Shown here piece after piece: positions 1-6,460 of a stretch of DNA of 12,121 nucleotides. The translations under genes and the position numbers were made by a program. This DNA comes from Lachnospiraceae bacterium UBA3845 (GTDB lineage: Bacteria; Bacillota; Clostridia; Lachnospirales; Lachnospiraceae). The DNA lies in contig DGHP01000035.1 in NCBI GenBank assembly GCA_002392705.1, positions 1 through 12,121 on the forward strand. The letters are read 5' to 3'. Numbering within the stretch: position 1 is the first letter of the stretch; the number at the start of each line of letters is the position of its first letter. Under the pieces are notes generated by a model, which saw only the letters and a list, made by a program, of their open reading frames with translations, was not told the DNA's origin and made no database searches.

Positions 1-1
1 G

Positions 2-1725
2 ATCTTAAACAGCAAGGGCTACGCTTATCTGCAGAAAACCTATAACGGAAACAAGAAAGTGATCCGTGAGACTTTCTGCGACGAAGACGGCAATCCCATC
101 TCAATCGGCGGGTACGTTTCTGTGGAGAAGGACTATGATCCTGAGGGACGGGTCATCTTAGAATCGTATCTGGACGCGGAGGATCAGCCGGCGGTTCTTT
201 CGGCAGGCTATTCCGCGGTCCGGAAAAGCTTCGAAGAGGGCAGCAAACCGGTTCTCACCGAGTATCTCAGCGCGGACGGAAGCCCGGCAGTCCTTAAGGA
301 CGGTTATGCGTCGGTCACGGACCGCTATGACGAAGAGGGCCGTATCATCTATGAAGGCTATCTGGATGAAAACGGGCAGCCTGTGATGACGGCGAAAGGA
401 TACAGCGCCGTTGAAAAGACCTACGATGCGGATGGCAGGCTAGTGAAGGAAGCTTATCTGGGAACGGACGGAATGCGCATCCTGTCTGAGCAGACCGGTT
501 ATTCTGCCGTGGAGTACAGCTATGACGAAAACGGGCAGAAGACGGGCGAGCGCTATCTGGATACGGAAGACGCGGGGATTCTGAGTGCCTCGGGCTATGG
601 AGGAAAAGCCTGGGTCCGTGATGCGGACGGCAGGATCTTAGAAGAAGCGCTGCTGAATGCGGACGGAAGCCTGATGCGCGCGAAGTCGGCAGGAGCTTCG
701 GGTAACGGCGCGGATGGAAGCCCGGCAGGTCAGGAAAGTGGAAATCTGGCCGGAGGGGAAGTTATCAGCCCTGAGGGCTATTCAATCGTCTGCTATTCCT
801 ATGATGAAGCCGGGAACAAGGTCAGCGAGTCTTACTTCGATGAGGAGCGGAATCCGGTTATTCCGGAGAAGAAGGGCTGCGCCCGGATTGAGCGGGAATA
901 CGATGAAAACGGTTCTATCCTGAAAGAATCTTACTTCGACGAGGCAGGGAAAGCCCTTGAGAAGGCGGACGGCTATGCTTCGGTCTCCTATCTGAGGGAT
1001 GAAAAAGGAAATGCTCTGGAGACCCGCTATTTTGACGCGTCCGGGAAGCCTGTGGAAGTAAAGGGCGCTGCCAGAATCGTTAAGGAATACGACGCGGCGG
1101 GCAATGCCATCTCCCAGCTGAACTATGACGCGGAAGATGAGCTGATCCTAAACAGCAAGGGCTATGCCTATATCCTGAGAAGTTATAACGCGGATAAGAA
1201 AGTAGTTCGGGAAGTCTTCTGCGACGCAGACGGCATTCCCATGGAGGTTGACGGTTATACCGCGACAGAGATGGATTATGATTCTCAGGGACGTGTCATT
1301 TACCAGCGTTATCTGGACGGAGAGGACCAGCCGAAGGCTCTGGCAAAGGGATACTGCGCGGTCCGTAAGAGTTATGAGGATCTGAACAAGCCGGTCCTGA
1401 CCGAATACCTGAAGGCGGACGGAGAGCCGGCGGTAATCACTGACGGCTATGCATCCCTGGTGAATCAGTATGATGAGGAAGGCCGGGTCATCTACGAAGG
1501 ATATCTGGACCAGCGCGGCAACCCGGTCGCGGTGAGCAAGGGCTACTGTGCATTCAGCAGAAGCTACGATGAGAACGGACTTCTTCTGATGGAGGCCTAT
1601 TTTGACAAGGACGGGGCACGCACGATCCCGGACGGAGTCGGCTATTCCGCTGTTGCCTACACTTATACGGAGAGCGGGAAGAAGAGGACGGAACGCTACC
1701 TGGATCCGGAGGATGTCTGCAGAGC
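2..1725 (+). repeat. Higher-order duplication inside the repeat gene, period 1143 bp
   Basis: Repeat units 1-6 (nt 2-582) align with units 12-17 (nt 1145-1725) without any insertion or deletion. For example ILNSKGYAY starts at nt 2 and again at nt 1145, and GYSAV starts at nt 497 and again at nt 1640, both exactly 1143 bp (381 codons) apart. Matching units in the two blocks are more alike than neighbouring units within a block, so a block of about 11 units was duplicated as one piece. In the second block the last unit (GVARIVYSYAEDG) resembles unit 11 (GAARIVKEYDAAG), which suggests that about three units were lost or never copied. Confidence 0.8.
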
Positions 1726-2023
1726 AGGAGCTTCGGATTATGCCGGAAAGATGTATGAATACAACGATGACGGCAAGGTGACAAGAGAGATCTTCCTGGA
1801 TCCGGAGGGATACAGGATGGCCTCGGAGAAGGAAGGCTATTCGGTTCTCCAACATGACTACGATGAGGAAGGACGTGAAATCGGTCGTTCTTATCTGGAC
1901 ATCAACGGGAACCTGACCGACGTGGACGGAGTGGCCAGAATCGTGTATTCCTATGCGGAGGACGGCAGCAAGCTGCCCGAAGAAAAGTTCGACCGGGAAG
2001 GGAATCCTGTGACGGAAGAATAA
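2..2023 (+). CDS. Tandem-repeat protein (YD-like repeats), C-terminal part, 5' end outside window
   Basis: The frame is open from the first complete codon at nt 2 and ends with TAA at 2021-2023. The GTG at 59 is not a real start, because the repeat pattern continues upstream of it. The 673 visible residues are almost entirely about 20 imperfect units of 31-33 residues. Each unit begins with GY(S/A/C)xV, has YDxxGR near its centre, and ends ExY(L/F)DxxGxP. These resemble YD/RHS-type beta-hairpin repeats, though I cannot name an exact family. Unit 7 carries a Gly/Ser/Ala-rich linker (nt 677-775). No membrane segment, LPXTG or other sorting signal appears at the C terminus, and the protein simply ends after its last unit. 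Any catalytic or export domain must lie upstream of the window. The composition is acidic and Tyr-rich, with extracellular adhesion or toxin-like roles possible but unproven. The coding call is certain; the function is unknown. Confidence 0.9.
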   Translation: MLNSKGYAYLQKTYNGNKKVIRETFCDEDGNPISIGGYVSVEKDYDPEGRVILESYLDAEDQPAVLSAGYSAVRKSFEEGSKPVLTEYLSADGSPAVLKDGYASVTDRYDEEGRIIYEGYLDENGQPVMTAKGYSAVEKTYDADGRLVKEAYLGTDGMRILSEQTGYSAVEYSYDENGQKTGERYLDTEDAGILSASGYGGKAWVRDADGRILEEALLNADGSLMRAKSAGASGNGADGSPAGQESGNLAGGEVISPEGYSIVCYSYDEAGNKVSESYFDEERNPVIPEKKGCARIEREYDENGSILKESYFDEAGKALEKADGYASVSYLRDEKGNALETRYFDASGKPVEVKGAARIVKEYDAAGNAISQLNYDAEDELILNSKGYAYILRSYNADKKVVREVFCDADGIPMEVDGYTATEMDYDSQGRVIYQRYLDGEDQPKALAKGYCAVRKSYEDLNKPVLTEYLKADGEPAVITDGYASLVNQYDEEGRVIYEGYLDQRGNPVAVSKGYCAFSRSYDENGLLLMEAYFDKDGARTIPDGVGYSAVAYTYTESGKKRTERYLDPEDVCRAGASDYAGKMYEYNDDGKVTREIFLDPEGYRMASEKEGYSVLQHDYDEEGREIGRSYLDINGNLTDVDGVARIVYSYAEDGSKLPEEKFDREGNPVTEE

Positions 2024-2043
2024 CAGAAAATTGTTCTGTGCTG

Positions 2044-2093
2044 AACAGGTGTACTTGACTTTGGGGCTTCCCCGGGGTTAAAGTACACCTGTT
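2044..2093 (+). terminator. Long stem-loop after the repeat gene, possible terminator
   Basis: A perfect 13-bp inverted repeat, AACAGGTGTACTT (2044-2056) and AAGTACACCTGTT (2081-2093), encloses an inner GGGG-CTT-CCCC hairpin (2063-2073). A smaller hairpin, ACAGAA/TTCTGT at 2023-2039, overlaps the stop codon just before it. The stem is strong, but only TTTG follows, so an intrinsic terminator is not textbook. The loop also contains TTGACT and TTAAAG 17 bp apart, so a promoter or operator role cannot be excluded. Confidence 0.5.
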
Positions 2094-2194
2094 TGTGCGA
2101 TATGGCTTCCGGCTTGATCTTCGGATTCGGTGACTTCAAAACTGAGATCCTGAAACTAAGGGAAGCCAAACTGCTGACCGGCAGTTCTGATATG

Positions 2195-2220
2195 CATCCG
2201 GAAGGGAAAACTTCCGGATG
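2195..2220 (+). promoter_or_regulatory. Perfect 10-bp hairpin just upstream of the YczE-like gene
   Basis: CATCCGGAAG (2195-2204), a six-base loop GGAAAA and CTTCCGGATG (2211-2220) form a perfect hairpin that ends 24 nt before the chosen start codon. It lies in the leader just 5' of the ribosome binding site (GGGGAG, 2233-2238). Its short purine loop and position suggest an mRNA leader element or a protein-binding dyad. TTTGA follows, too weak for a clear terminator. Confidence 0.45.
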
Positions 2221-2244
2221 TTTGAAAATCCCGGGGAGAGTTCT

Positions 2245-2922
2245 ATGTTCAGGGATCTGAAAGAGAATAAGAATATACAGTCGATTATCCTTAATATGCT
2301 GATCGCTGCGGTGAGCCTGTTTGTGAACGGGTTCGGCATCTATCTGACCATCCAGGCGAATCTCGGCGCCGCGCCCTGGGATGTGCTGAACCTGGGACTG
2401 TCAAAGACTCTGCATATTCTGTACGGAAATGCTTCGATCGCCGTATCCCTGACAATTCTGGCAATCGATATCCTTCTGAAGGAGCCCATCGGGATCGCCA
2501 TGTTCATCGACGCGGTGGTTGTCGGGAAGGCAGTGGATTATTTCAACTGGCTTCATCCGGTGCCGCCCTGCAAGTCTCCTGTGACCGGGATTCCGATTAT
2601 GTTTGCCGGGCTGGTGATCCTGGCCTATACCCAGTACACCTACATGATCGCTTCCCTTGGCTGCGGTCCCCGGGACACGCTGCTGGTGGGTCTGGCGAAG
2701 CGTGTGAAAATGGTTCCGATCGGCGCGGTGAGCATCGCCCTGCTGAGCACAGCCACCCTGATCGGCTGGCTTCTGGGAGGCCCCGTGGGCGTGGGAACGC
2801 TGATCTGTGCCTTTGCCACAGGACCCGTAATGCAGATGGCTTTCCGCACCGTGCATTTTGACGCGACCAGTGTGAAGCACCAGAGACTCAGGGATTCCGT
2901 GAAGGTCCTCTGTTCCCATTAA
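2245..2922 (+). CDS. YczE/YyaS/YitT-family integral membrane protein
   Basis: A 225-residue polytopic membrane protein of the YczE-like group. Hydrophobic segments lie at about residues 14-37, 62-80, 84-98, 114-135, 158-177 and 180-200. Two related sequences, LGAAPWDVLNLGLSK (residues 40-54) and LGCGPRDTLLVGLAK (138-152), sit at equivalent places in the two halves. This internal pseudo-symmetry and the GxxPxD signature are typical of the group. The biochemical role of the family is poorly known; transport has been suggested. The ATG at 2245 is preferred because GGGGAG lies 6 nt before it. The in-frame ATG at 2218 falls inside a perfect hairpin and has no ribosome binding site. The gene appears monocistronic: it has its own leader hairpin upstream and a terminator 46 nt downstream. 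Confidence 0.85.
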   Translation: MFRDLKENKNIQSIILNMLIAAVSLFVNGFGIYLTIQANLGAAPWDVLNLGLSKTLHILYGNASIAVSLTILAIDILLKEPIGIAMFIDAVVVGKAVDYFNWLHPVPPCKSPVTGIPIMFAGLVILAYTQYTYMIASLGCGPRDTLLVGLAKRVKMVPIGAVSIALLSTATLIGWLLGGPVGVGTLICAFATGPVMQMAFRTVHFDATSVKHQRLRDSVKVLCSH

Positions 2923-2967
2923 GGAAGCCTGCTTCTGAGAAATTAAGAAAGCATTGTGTCTAAGAAT

Positions 2968-2999
2968 TCCCGATGAAAAACGGATTCATCAGGGATTTT
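2968..2999 (+). terminator. Intrinsic terminator after the YczE-like gene
   Basis: TCCCGATGAA (2968-2977) pairs with TTCATC-a-GGGA (2985-2995, one bulged A) around a 7-nt loop, followed by TTTTC (2996-3000). The position about 46 nt after the stop and the U-tract fit an intrinsic terminator. Confidence 0.6.
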
Positions 3000-3038
3000 C
3001 TCAATAAGAGCTGTGCTCATGAAGATTTTATTAAGGTT

Positions 3039-3089
3039 TGCCGGAAGGGGCCAAATGCGGTTGAACTTCCGGCAGTTTGTTTATAAAAT
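3039..3089 (+). promoter_or_regulatory. Hairpin overlapping a candidate promoter upstream of the hydrolase gene
   Basis: A perfect 9-bp inverted repeat, TGCCGGAAG (3039-3047) and CTTCCGGCA (3066-3074), encloses an 18-nt loop and is followed by GTTTGTTTA. TTGAAC (3061-3066) lies inside it, and TAAAAT (3084-3089) follows after a 17-bp spacer, giving a moderate sigma-A promoter. Start of transcription near 3096 would leave a leader of about 130 nt before the hydrolase gene. The dyad could be a second terminator or an operator over the -35 region. The rest of the 302-bp gap (2923-3224) holds the terminator at 2968 and no other gene I can support. Confidence 0.4.
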
Positions 3090-3224
3090 GATTACAGTAT
3101 GAATCGAATAGCCGCACTTGTGCCTGCAGATTGGCAGTTCGCGAGACTGGCGGCCTTATCATAAAATGAAAAGCTGTGCCCGAGTATATGAGGCGCGGCA
3201 GAGTGTAGAGGTGAGGACAGGATT

Positions 3225-3866
3225 ATGCTGGATCTATTAAAGGGATGCACGGTTCCGAACCACAGCTGTGTTCGGATTGAAGATAATGGGATTGTTCTCT
3301 ATGTCGACCCTTACGGTCTTCCGGGCAGGGCTGCCGATGCTGATCTGATTGCAGTGACGCACAGCCATTATGACCATTTTTCTCCTGAAGCCATCGATCA
3401 GGTCCTGAAGGCGGGGACAGAGTTTGTAGCGCCCGCGGGGATGGAGCAGGATTTCGCCAAAGCAGGGATCAGTCTGGGCAGTGTTCATTTTATAAGGCCT
3501 GGTGAGAGCATGGACTACCGGGGAATCCGGATCGAAGGCTATCCTGCCTATAATACGCTGAAGCCTTTCCATCCGAAGAGGAGCGGCTGGCTGGGATACC
3601 TGTTCAGTTTTCCCGGAAGGTCGGTCTATGTGACCGGCGATACGGACGCGAAACTGGAGTGTGTGAGAGTGCACTGCGACGTGCTCTTTATCCCGGTCGG
3701 CGGGACATATACCTTTGATGCCCGGTCGGCGGCAAAGGTCGCGAATGAGATTCATCCTTCGGTCGCTGTCCCTATCCATTACGGGCAGGTGGTCGGAAGC
3801 CGCGCGGATGCGGAGAAGTTCTGCTCTCTGCTGGATGAGTCGATCGAGAGTGAAATTCTGCTGTGA
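3225..3866 (+). CDS. MBL-fold metal-dependent hydrolase (UlaG-like, Lactamase_B_3 type)
   Basis: A 213-residue cytoplasmic metallo-beta-lactamase-fold protein. The metal-binding signature HSHYDH is at residues 46-51, GDTD at 138-141 supplies the bridging Asp (D139), and H185 in PIHYG is the C-terminal ligand. The N-terminal NHSCVRI (12-18) occupies the place of the usual GHA(S/T)xxI entry motif of this group. Length and layout match small UlaG-like hydrolases, whose substrates range from lactones to phosphodiesters; the substrate here is unknown. The start is supported by GAGGTGAGG (3208-3216) 8 nt before ATG. The TGA stop is followed in the same frame by a 73-codon open tail made of 42-bp repeats. 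No terminator is seen before the response regulator 273 bp downstream, so the two may be co-transcribed. Confidence 0.88.
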   Translation: MLDLLKGCTVPNHSCVRIEDNGIVLYVDPYGLPGRAADADLIAVTHSHYDHFSPEAIDQVLKAGTEFVAPAGMEQDFAKAGISLGSVHFIRPGESMDYRGIRIEGYPAYNTLKPFHPKRSGWLGYLFSFPGRSVYVTGDTDAKLECVRVHCDVLFIPVGGTYTFDARSAAKVANEIHPSVAVPIHYGQVVGSRADAEKFCSLLDESIESEILL

Positions 3867-3896
3867 AAAGGGCTGACGACGGCTGAAGAAAGCAGG

Positions 3897-4064
3897 AGCG
3901 GGAAGCTGCCGCGGAATAAGGCGGCAGAAGGAAGCGTGAGCGGGAAGCTGCTGCGGAAAAAGGCGGCAGAAGAAAGCAGGAGCGGGAAGCTGCTGCGGAA
4001 AAAAGTGGCTGAAGAAAGCAGGAGTGGGAAGCTGCTGCGGAGAATGCGGCTGAAGGAAACCGGG
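3897..4064 (+). repeat. Four 42-bp tandem repeats, open in frame with the hydrolase gene
   Basis: GAG(C/T)GGGAAGCTGC begins at 3896, 3938, 3980 and 4022, an exact 42-bp period. A decayed half-unit lies on each side (upstream CTGCTG-TGA-AAA at 3858-3869 and 3879-3895, downstream at 4065-4080). In the frame of the hydrolase the units read SGKLPRNKAAEGSV, SGKLLRKKAAEESR, SGKLLRKKVAEESR and SGKLLRRMRLKETG. This frame is open from 3867 to the TGA at 4086-4088, while the other two plus-strand frames are broken by stops. The hydrolase TGA sits where the repeats have CGG (Arg), after CTG CTG in both cases. The array may be non-coding, a former C-terminal tail cut off by a nonsense change, or a read-through tail. 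No convincing independent start was found; GTG at 3936 is weak. Confidence 0.85.
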
Positions 4065-4139
4065 ACTGGCTGCGGAAAAACCAGGTGAAGAAAAATGGTG
4101 TGGGGAAGGCCGGGACAGAGATAGATCGGGTGAGGGAGC

Positions 4140-4835
4140 ATGAGACTTCTCTATGCAGAGGATGAGACAGCTATGGCGGAAGCTGTAGCGGATATACTGA
4201 CATTTCATAAATATACTGTCGAAACGGTCGATAACGGACAGGATGCCCTCGATTTTGCCATGGAGGGGAATTATGACGGGATCATCCTGGATATTATGAT
4301 GCCGAAGATGGACGGACTGACGGTGCTGCGCAGGCTGCGTGCTTCAGGTGATCATACGCCGGTCCTGCTCCTTACGGCAAAGAGCGAAGTGGCGGACCGG
4401 ATCGAGGGGCTGGATACGGGAGCGGATGATTACCTGCCGAAGCCCTTTGTTATGGAGGAGCTGCTGGCCCGGGTCAGGGCCATGCTTCGCAGAAGAGAAT
4501 CTTTTACGCCGGAGGTGATGGAGGCAGGAGACCTGCGTCTGAATCCTTCCGATGTGACCCTGTCCTGCGGCGGGCGGTCAGTGCAGCTGCAGAACAGGGA
4601 ATTCCAGCTGATGGAAACACTGATGAAGAAACCCGGTATTTTCCAGAATACGGAAACACTGATCATAAGCGCCTGGGGATATGATACGGACGCGGATGTC
4701 AATTCGCTCAGGGTGTATCTTTCAGGACTGCGCAAGCATCTGGCGGCGATCGGTTCGAAAGCGGAGATTATATCAAAGCGGAATATCGGATATTCACTTA
4801 TGTTTGTACCGCCGGCGGAACGGAGTTTTGGATGA
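4140..4835 (+). CDS. OmpR/PhoB-family response regulator
   Basis: A 231-residue DNA-binding response regulator. The receiver domain (about residues 1-117) has the acidic pocket E7-D8, phosphoacceptor D51 in ILDIMMPKMDG, T79 and K101 in KPF. The winged-helix effector (about 126-224) includes the family pattern WGYDTDADVNSLRVYLSGLRKHL and ends in the usual RNIGYSL hairpin. ATG at 4140 has GGGTGAGGGAG just upstream, with a slightly short spacing. The stop overlaps the next gene's ATG (ATGA, 4832-4835), so regulator and kinase are translationally coupled. Candidate targets are its own operon and the downstream protease gene, whose upstream region contains a direct repeat. A specific named system (for example CssR or CiaR) cannot be assigned from sequence alone. 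Confidence 0.95.
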   Translation: MRLLYAEDETAMAEAVADILTFHKYTVETVDNGQDALDFAMEGNYDGIILDIMMPKMDGLTVLRRLRASGDHTPVLLLTAKSEVADRIEGLDTGADDYLPKPFVMEELLARVRAMLRRRESFTPEVMEAGDLRLNPSDVTLSCGGRSVQLQNREFQLMETLMKKPGIFQNTETLIISAWGYDTDADVNSLRVYLSGLRKHLAAIGSKAEIISKRNIGYSLMFVPPAERSFG

Positions 4836-6316
4836 TAGAGGAACTGCAGAAGCGTTTTATCAGGACGACCATGTTTGTAGTATCAATCATGCTCGTCATT
4901 TTTTTTATTTCAATCATATCGGGCTATGCTTTCCTGAACTGGAGGTCAGACAGTGAAAAACTGAGCCAGATCTCCACGCACAGCTTTAACGGAGGACCCG
5001 GGGATTTGCAGTGGAACAGGGCGGCCGATTACGGGATTGCCCCGCCGGCGCCTCCTGCGCCGGGAACTGTTTCCGGGCAGACGGCCGGTGTGCAGGAAAC
5101 TCGGCCGGATTCCGGGGGAGCCATCGAGAATCTGAACGGAAGAAGTCTTGGCTTCTATTTTGTCGTGAGCACGGACCTTGACGGCAATATTATCTTCAGT
5201 GATCTTACACACAGCGGGGACCTTACCCTCGAAGAGATGACGGAAGTTCTGAAGATAGTGGCCGCAGACTGCGGCGTGAAGCTGGCGGAGAAGCAGGTGC
5301 TACCTTCAGAAAGCGAACCGGAGACGGAAGCTGAAATAGTGCCGCAGCCAGGAGCCGCGTCTCTTTCAGCTGAAACAGTGCAGCAGCCAGGAGTCGCCGC
5401 AAAACTGATCAGGCGCGGATATATCGGCGGCTATATGTATGAGTGCAGTATGCGGCGGGGCAATGCGGTTGATTATTCTTTCCTTGACCTTACGGAAGAG
5501 ATCAGGTCTGATGCACGGCTTATGATTCTGCTGATCATTATCTGCCTGGCAGGATGGTTTCTGATTCTGCTCCTTGTTATTTTCCTGTCCATGAAAGCAA
5601 TCCGTCCGATCGGGGAAAATCTTCAGCAGCAGAAAGAATTTATTACGAACGCAGGACATGAAATCAAGACCCCCCTCGCTGTTATTGTCTCCAACGTGGA
5701 CGTTCAGGAACTTCATACAGGCAAGAGCAAGTGGCTTGATAATATCCGTGCCCAGGCACTTCGCCTGTCTGATCTGACAAAGCAGATGCTTACTCTGTCC
5801 AGAATGGAGGAGGGAAGTTCTGCTGTATTTGTATCGACAGTTTTCGATGCGTCGCAGCAGCTGCTTGACACACTGAAGCTGTTCACGGAGAGTGCCGCCC
5901 TTCGCGGAATCCGGATTCTGACCGATGTGACGCCCGGAATTCTGGTCTATGTATCCGCGGAGCAGTACCGGCAGATGTTGGAACTGCTTTTTGACAATGC
6001 TGTTAAATACGCGAAAGAGAACGGGTATATCAGCATTGTACTGAAACAGGAGCGCAGGGACCTGATTCTGCGGATACAGAATAATTGTGATGTTCTTCCG
6101 GACGTGGATCCGGACCAGCTCTTTGAACGTTTTTTCCGGGCCGACCAGTCCCGGAGCAGGCGGACCGGCGGATCCGGAATCGGGCTTGCGGTTGTCCGCA
6201 CCATTGTACGGAAAAACGGCGGGAAGGCGACGGCCAGTTATCCCGGTCAGGACCTTATAGAGTTCAGGATCGTTCTGCCGGTCGTATATAATTCGGGCAG
6301 GAAGCCAAAAGGATGA
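4832..6316 (+). CDS. Membrane sensor histidine kinase
   Basis: A 494-residue kinase, partner of the regulator it overlaps. TM1 is at about residues 12-35 and TM2 at 229-253, leaving an extracytoplasmic sensor region of about 190 residues with a proline-rich stretch (70-78) and a 13-residue tandem duplication (167-192). The phosphoacceptor is H276 in FITNAGHEIKTPL. The catalytic domain has the N box LLFDNAVKYAKENG (385-398), the F-box region LFERFFRAD (430-438) and the G2 box GGSGIGLAVV (446-455). The G1 box (DxGxG) is degenerate (QNNCDVLPDVDP). This is a variation I associate with Firmicutes kinases and does not by itself imply loss of activity. No clear HAMP domain separates TM2 from the H box; only about 20 residues intervene. 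The ribosome binding site is CGGAG at 4821-4825, inside the end of the regulator gene. Confidence 0.93.
   Translation: MIEELQKRFIRTTMFVVSIMLVIFFISIISGYAFLNWRSDSEKLSQISTHSFNGGPGDLQWNRAADYGIAPPAPPAPGTVSGQTAGVQETRPDSGGAIENLNGRSLGFYFVVSTDLDGNIIFSDLTHSGDLTLEEMTEVLKIVAADCGVKLAEKQVLPSESEPETEAEIVPQPGAASLSAETVQQPGVAAKLIRRGYIGGYMYECSMRRGNAVDYSFLDLTEEIRSDARLMILLIIICLAGWFLILLLVIFLSMKAIRPIGENLQQQKEFITNAGHEIKTPLAVIVSNVDVQELHTGKSKWLDNIRAQALRLSDLTKQMLTLSRMEEGSSAVFVSTVFDASQQLLDTLKLFTESAALRGIRILTDVTPGILVYVSAEQYRQMLELLFDNAVKYAKENGYISIVLKQERRDLILRIQNNCDVLPDVDPDQLFERFFRADQSRSRRTGGSGIGLAVVRTIVRKNGGKATASYPGQDLIEFRIVLPVVYNSGRKPKG
5330..5407 (+). repeat. 39-bp tandem duplication in the kinase sensor region
   Basis: GCTGAAAyAGTGCmGCAGCCAGGAG occurs at 5330 and 5369, exactly 39 bp apart. 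The two copies encode AEIVPQPGAASLS and AETVQQPGVAAKL in the linker-like part of the extracytoplasmic domain. The duplication keeps the frame. Confidence 0.75.
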
Positions 6317-6391
6317 GAAGCGGAAGAACCTGTTTCTCCTGCAGGCACGACGAAGCAGAACCTGATTTCAAAATGGCCGTAAATAGTTATT

Positions 6392-6451
6392 TCGGACTTC
6401 ACAGATTATCCACATTTTCTTGACAAATCGGACATAACAGATTCGTAAGAT
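6392..6451 (+). promoter_or_regulatory. htrA upstream control region: -35 box flanked by a direct repeat
   Basis: A consensus -35, TTGACA, lies at 6420-6425. No good -10 follows at 16-18 bp; the nearest match, TAAGAT (6446-6451), is 20 bp away, which suggests activator dependence. TCGGAC-N3-ACAGATT occurs at 6392-6407 and again at 6428-6443, a 36-bp-spaced direct repeat. One copy lies upstream of the -35 and one in the spacer. A third ACAGATT is at 6522-6528. The layout fits binding by a tandem-site regulator such as the OmpR-type protein encoded just upstream, but this is inference. Confidence 0.45.
6406..6414 (+). promoter_or_regulatory. Single perfect DnaA-box match
   Basis: TTATCCACA matches the bacterial DnaA-box consensus at all nine positions and ends five bases before the candidate htrA -35 box. 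It is the only such site I noticed, so it is not an origin. It could be a DnaA-regulated promoter site or a chance match. Confidence 0.4.
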
Positions 6452-6460
6452 ACTGTCAGA

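Noticed and set aside
59..61. GTG as start of the repeat gene
   Set aside because: The frame is open to the window edge, and the upstream codons match the second block (ILNSKGYAY), so this is an internal codon.
1148..1855. 235-codon minus-strand ORF
   Set aside because: It is antisense to the repeat gene. Its long frame follows from the codon bias of the repeats.
2218..2220. Earlier ATG for the YczE-like gene
   Set aside because: It sits in the right arm of a perfect hairpin without a ribosome binding site. ATG 2245 has GGGGAG at proper spacing.
3897..4064. CRISPR array
   Set aside because: The 42-bp units are contiguous, with no unique spacers between them.
3237..4208. 323-codon minus-strand ORF with Pro/Phe-rich repeats
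   Set aside because: It is the antisense of the MBL-fold gene and the 42-bp array. The repeated peptide is only the reverse reading of the array, and no ribosome binding site or family match is seen.
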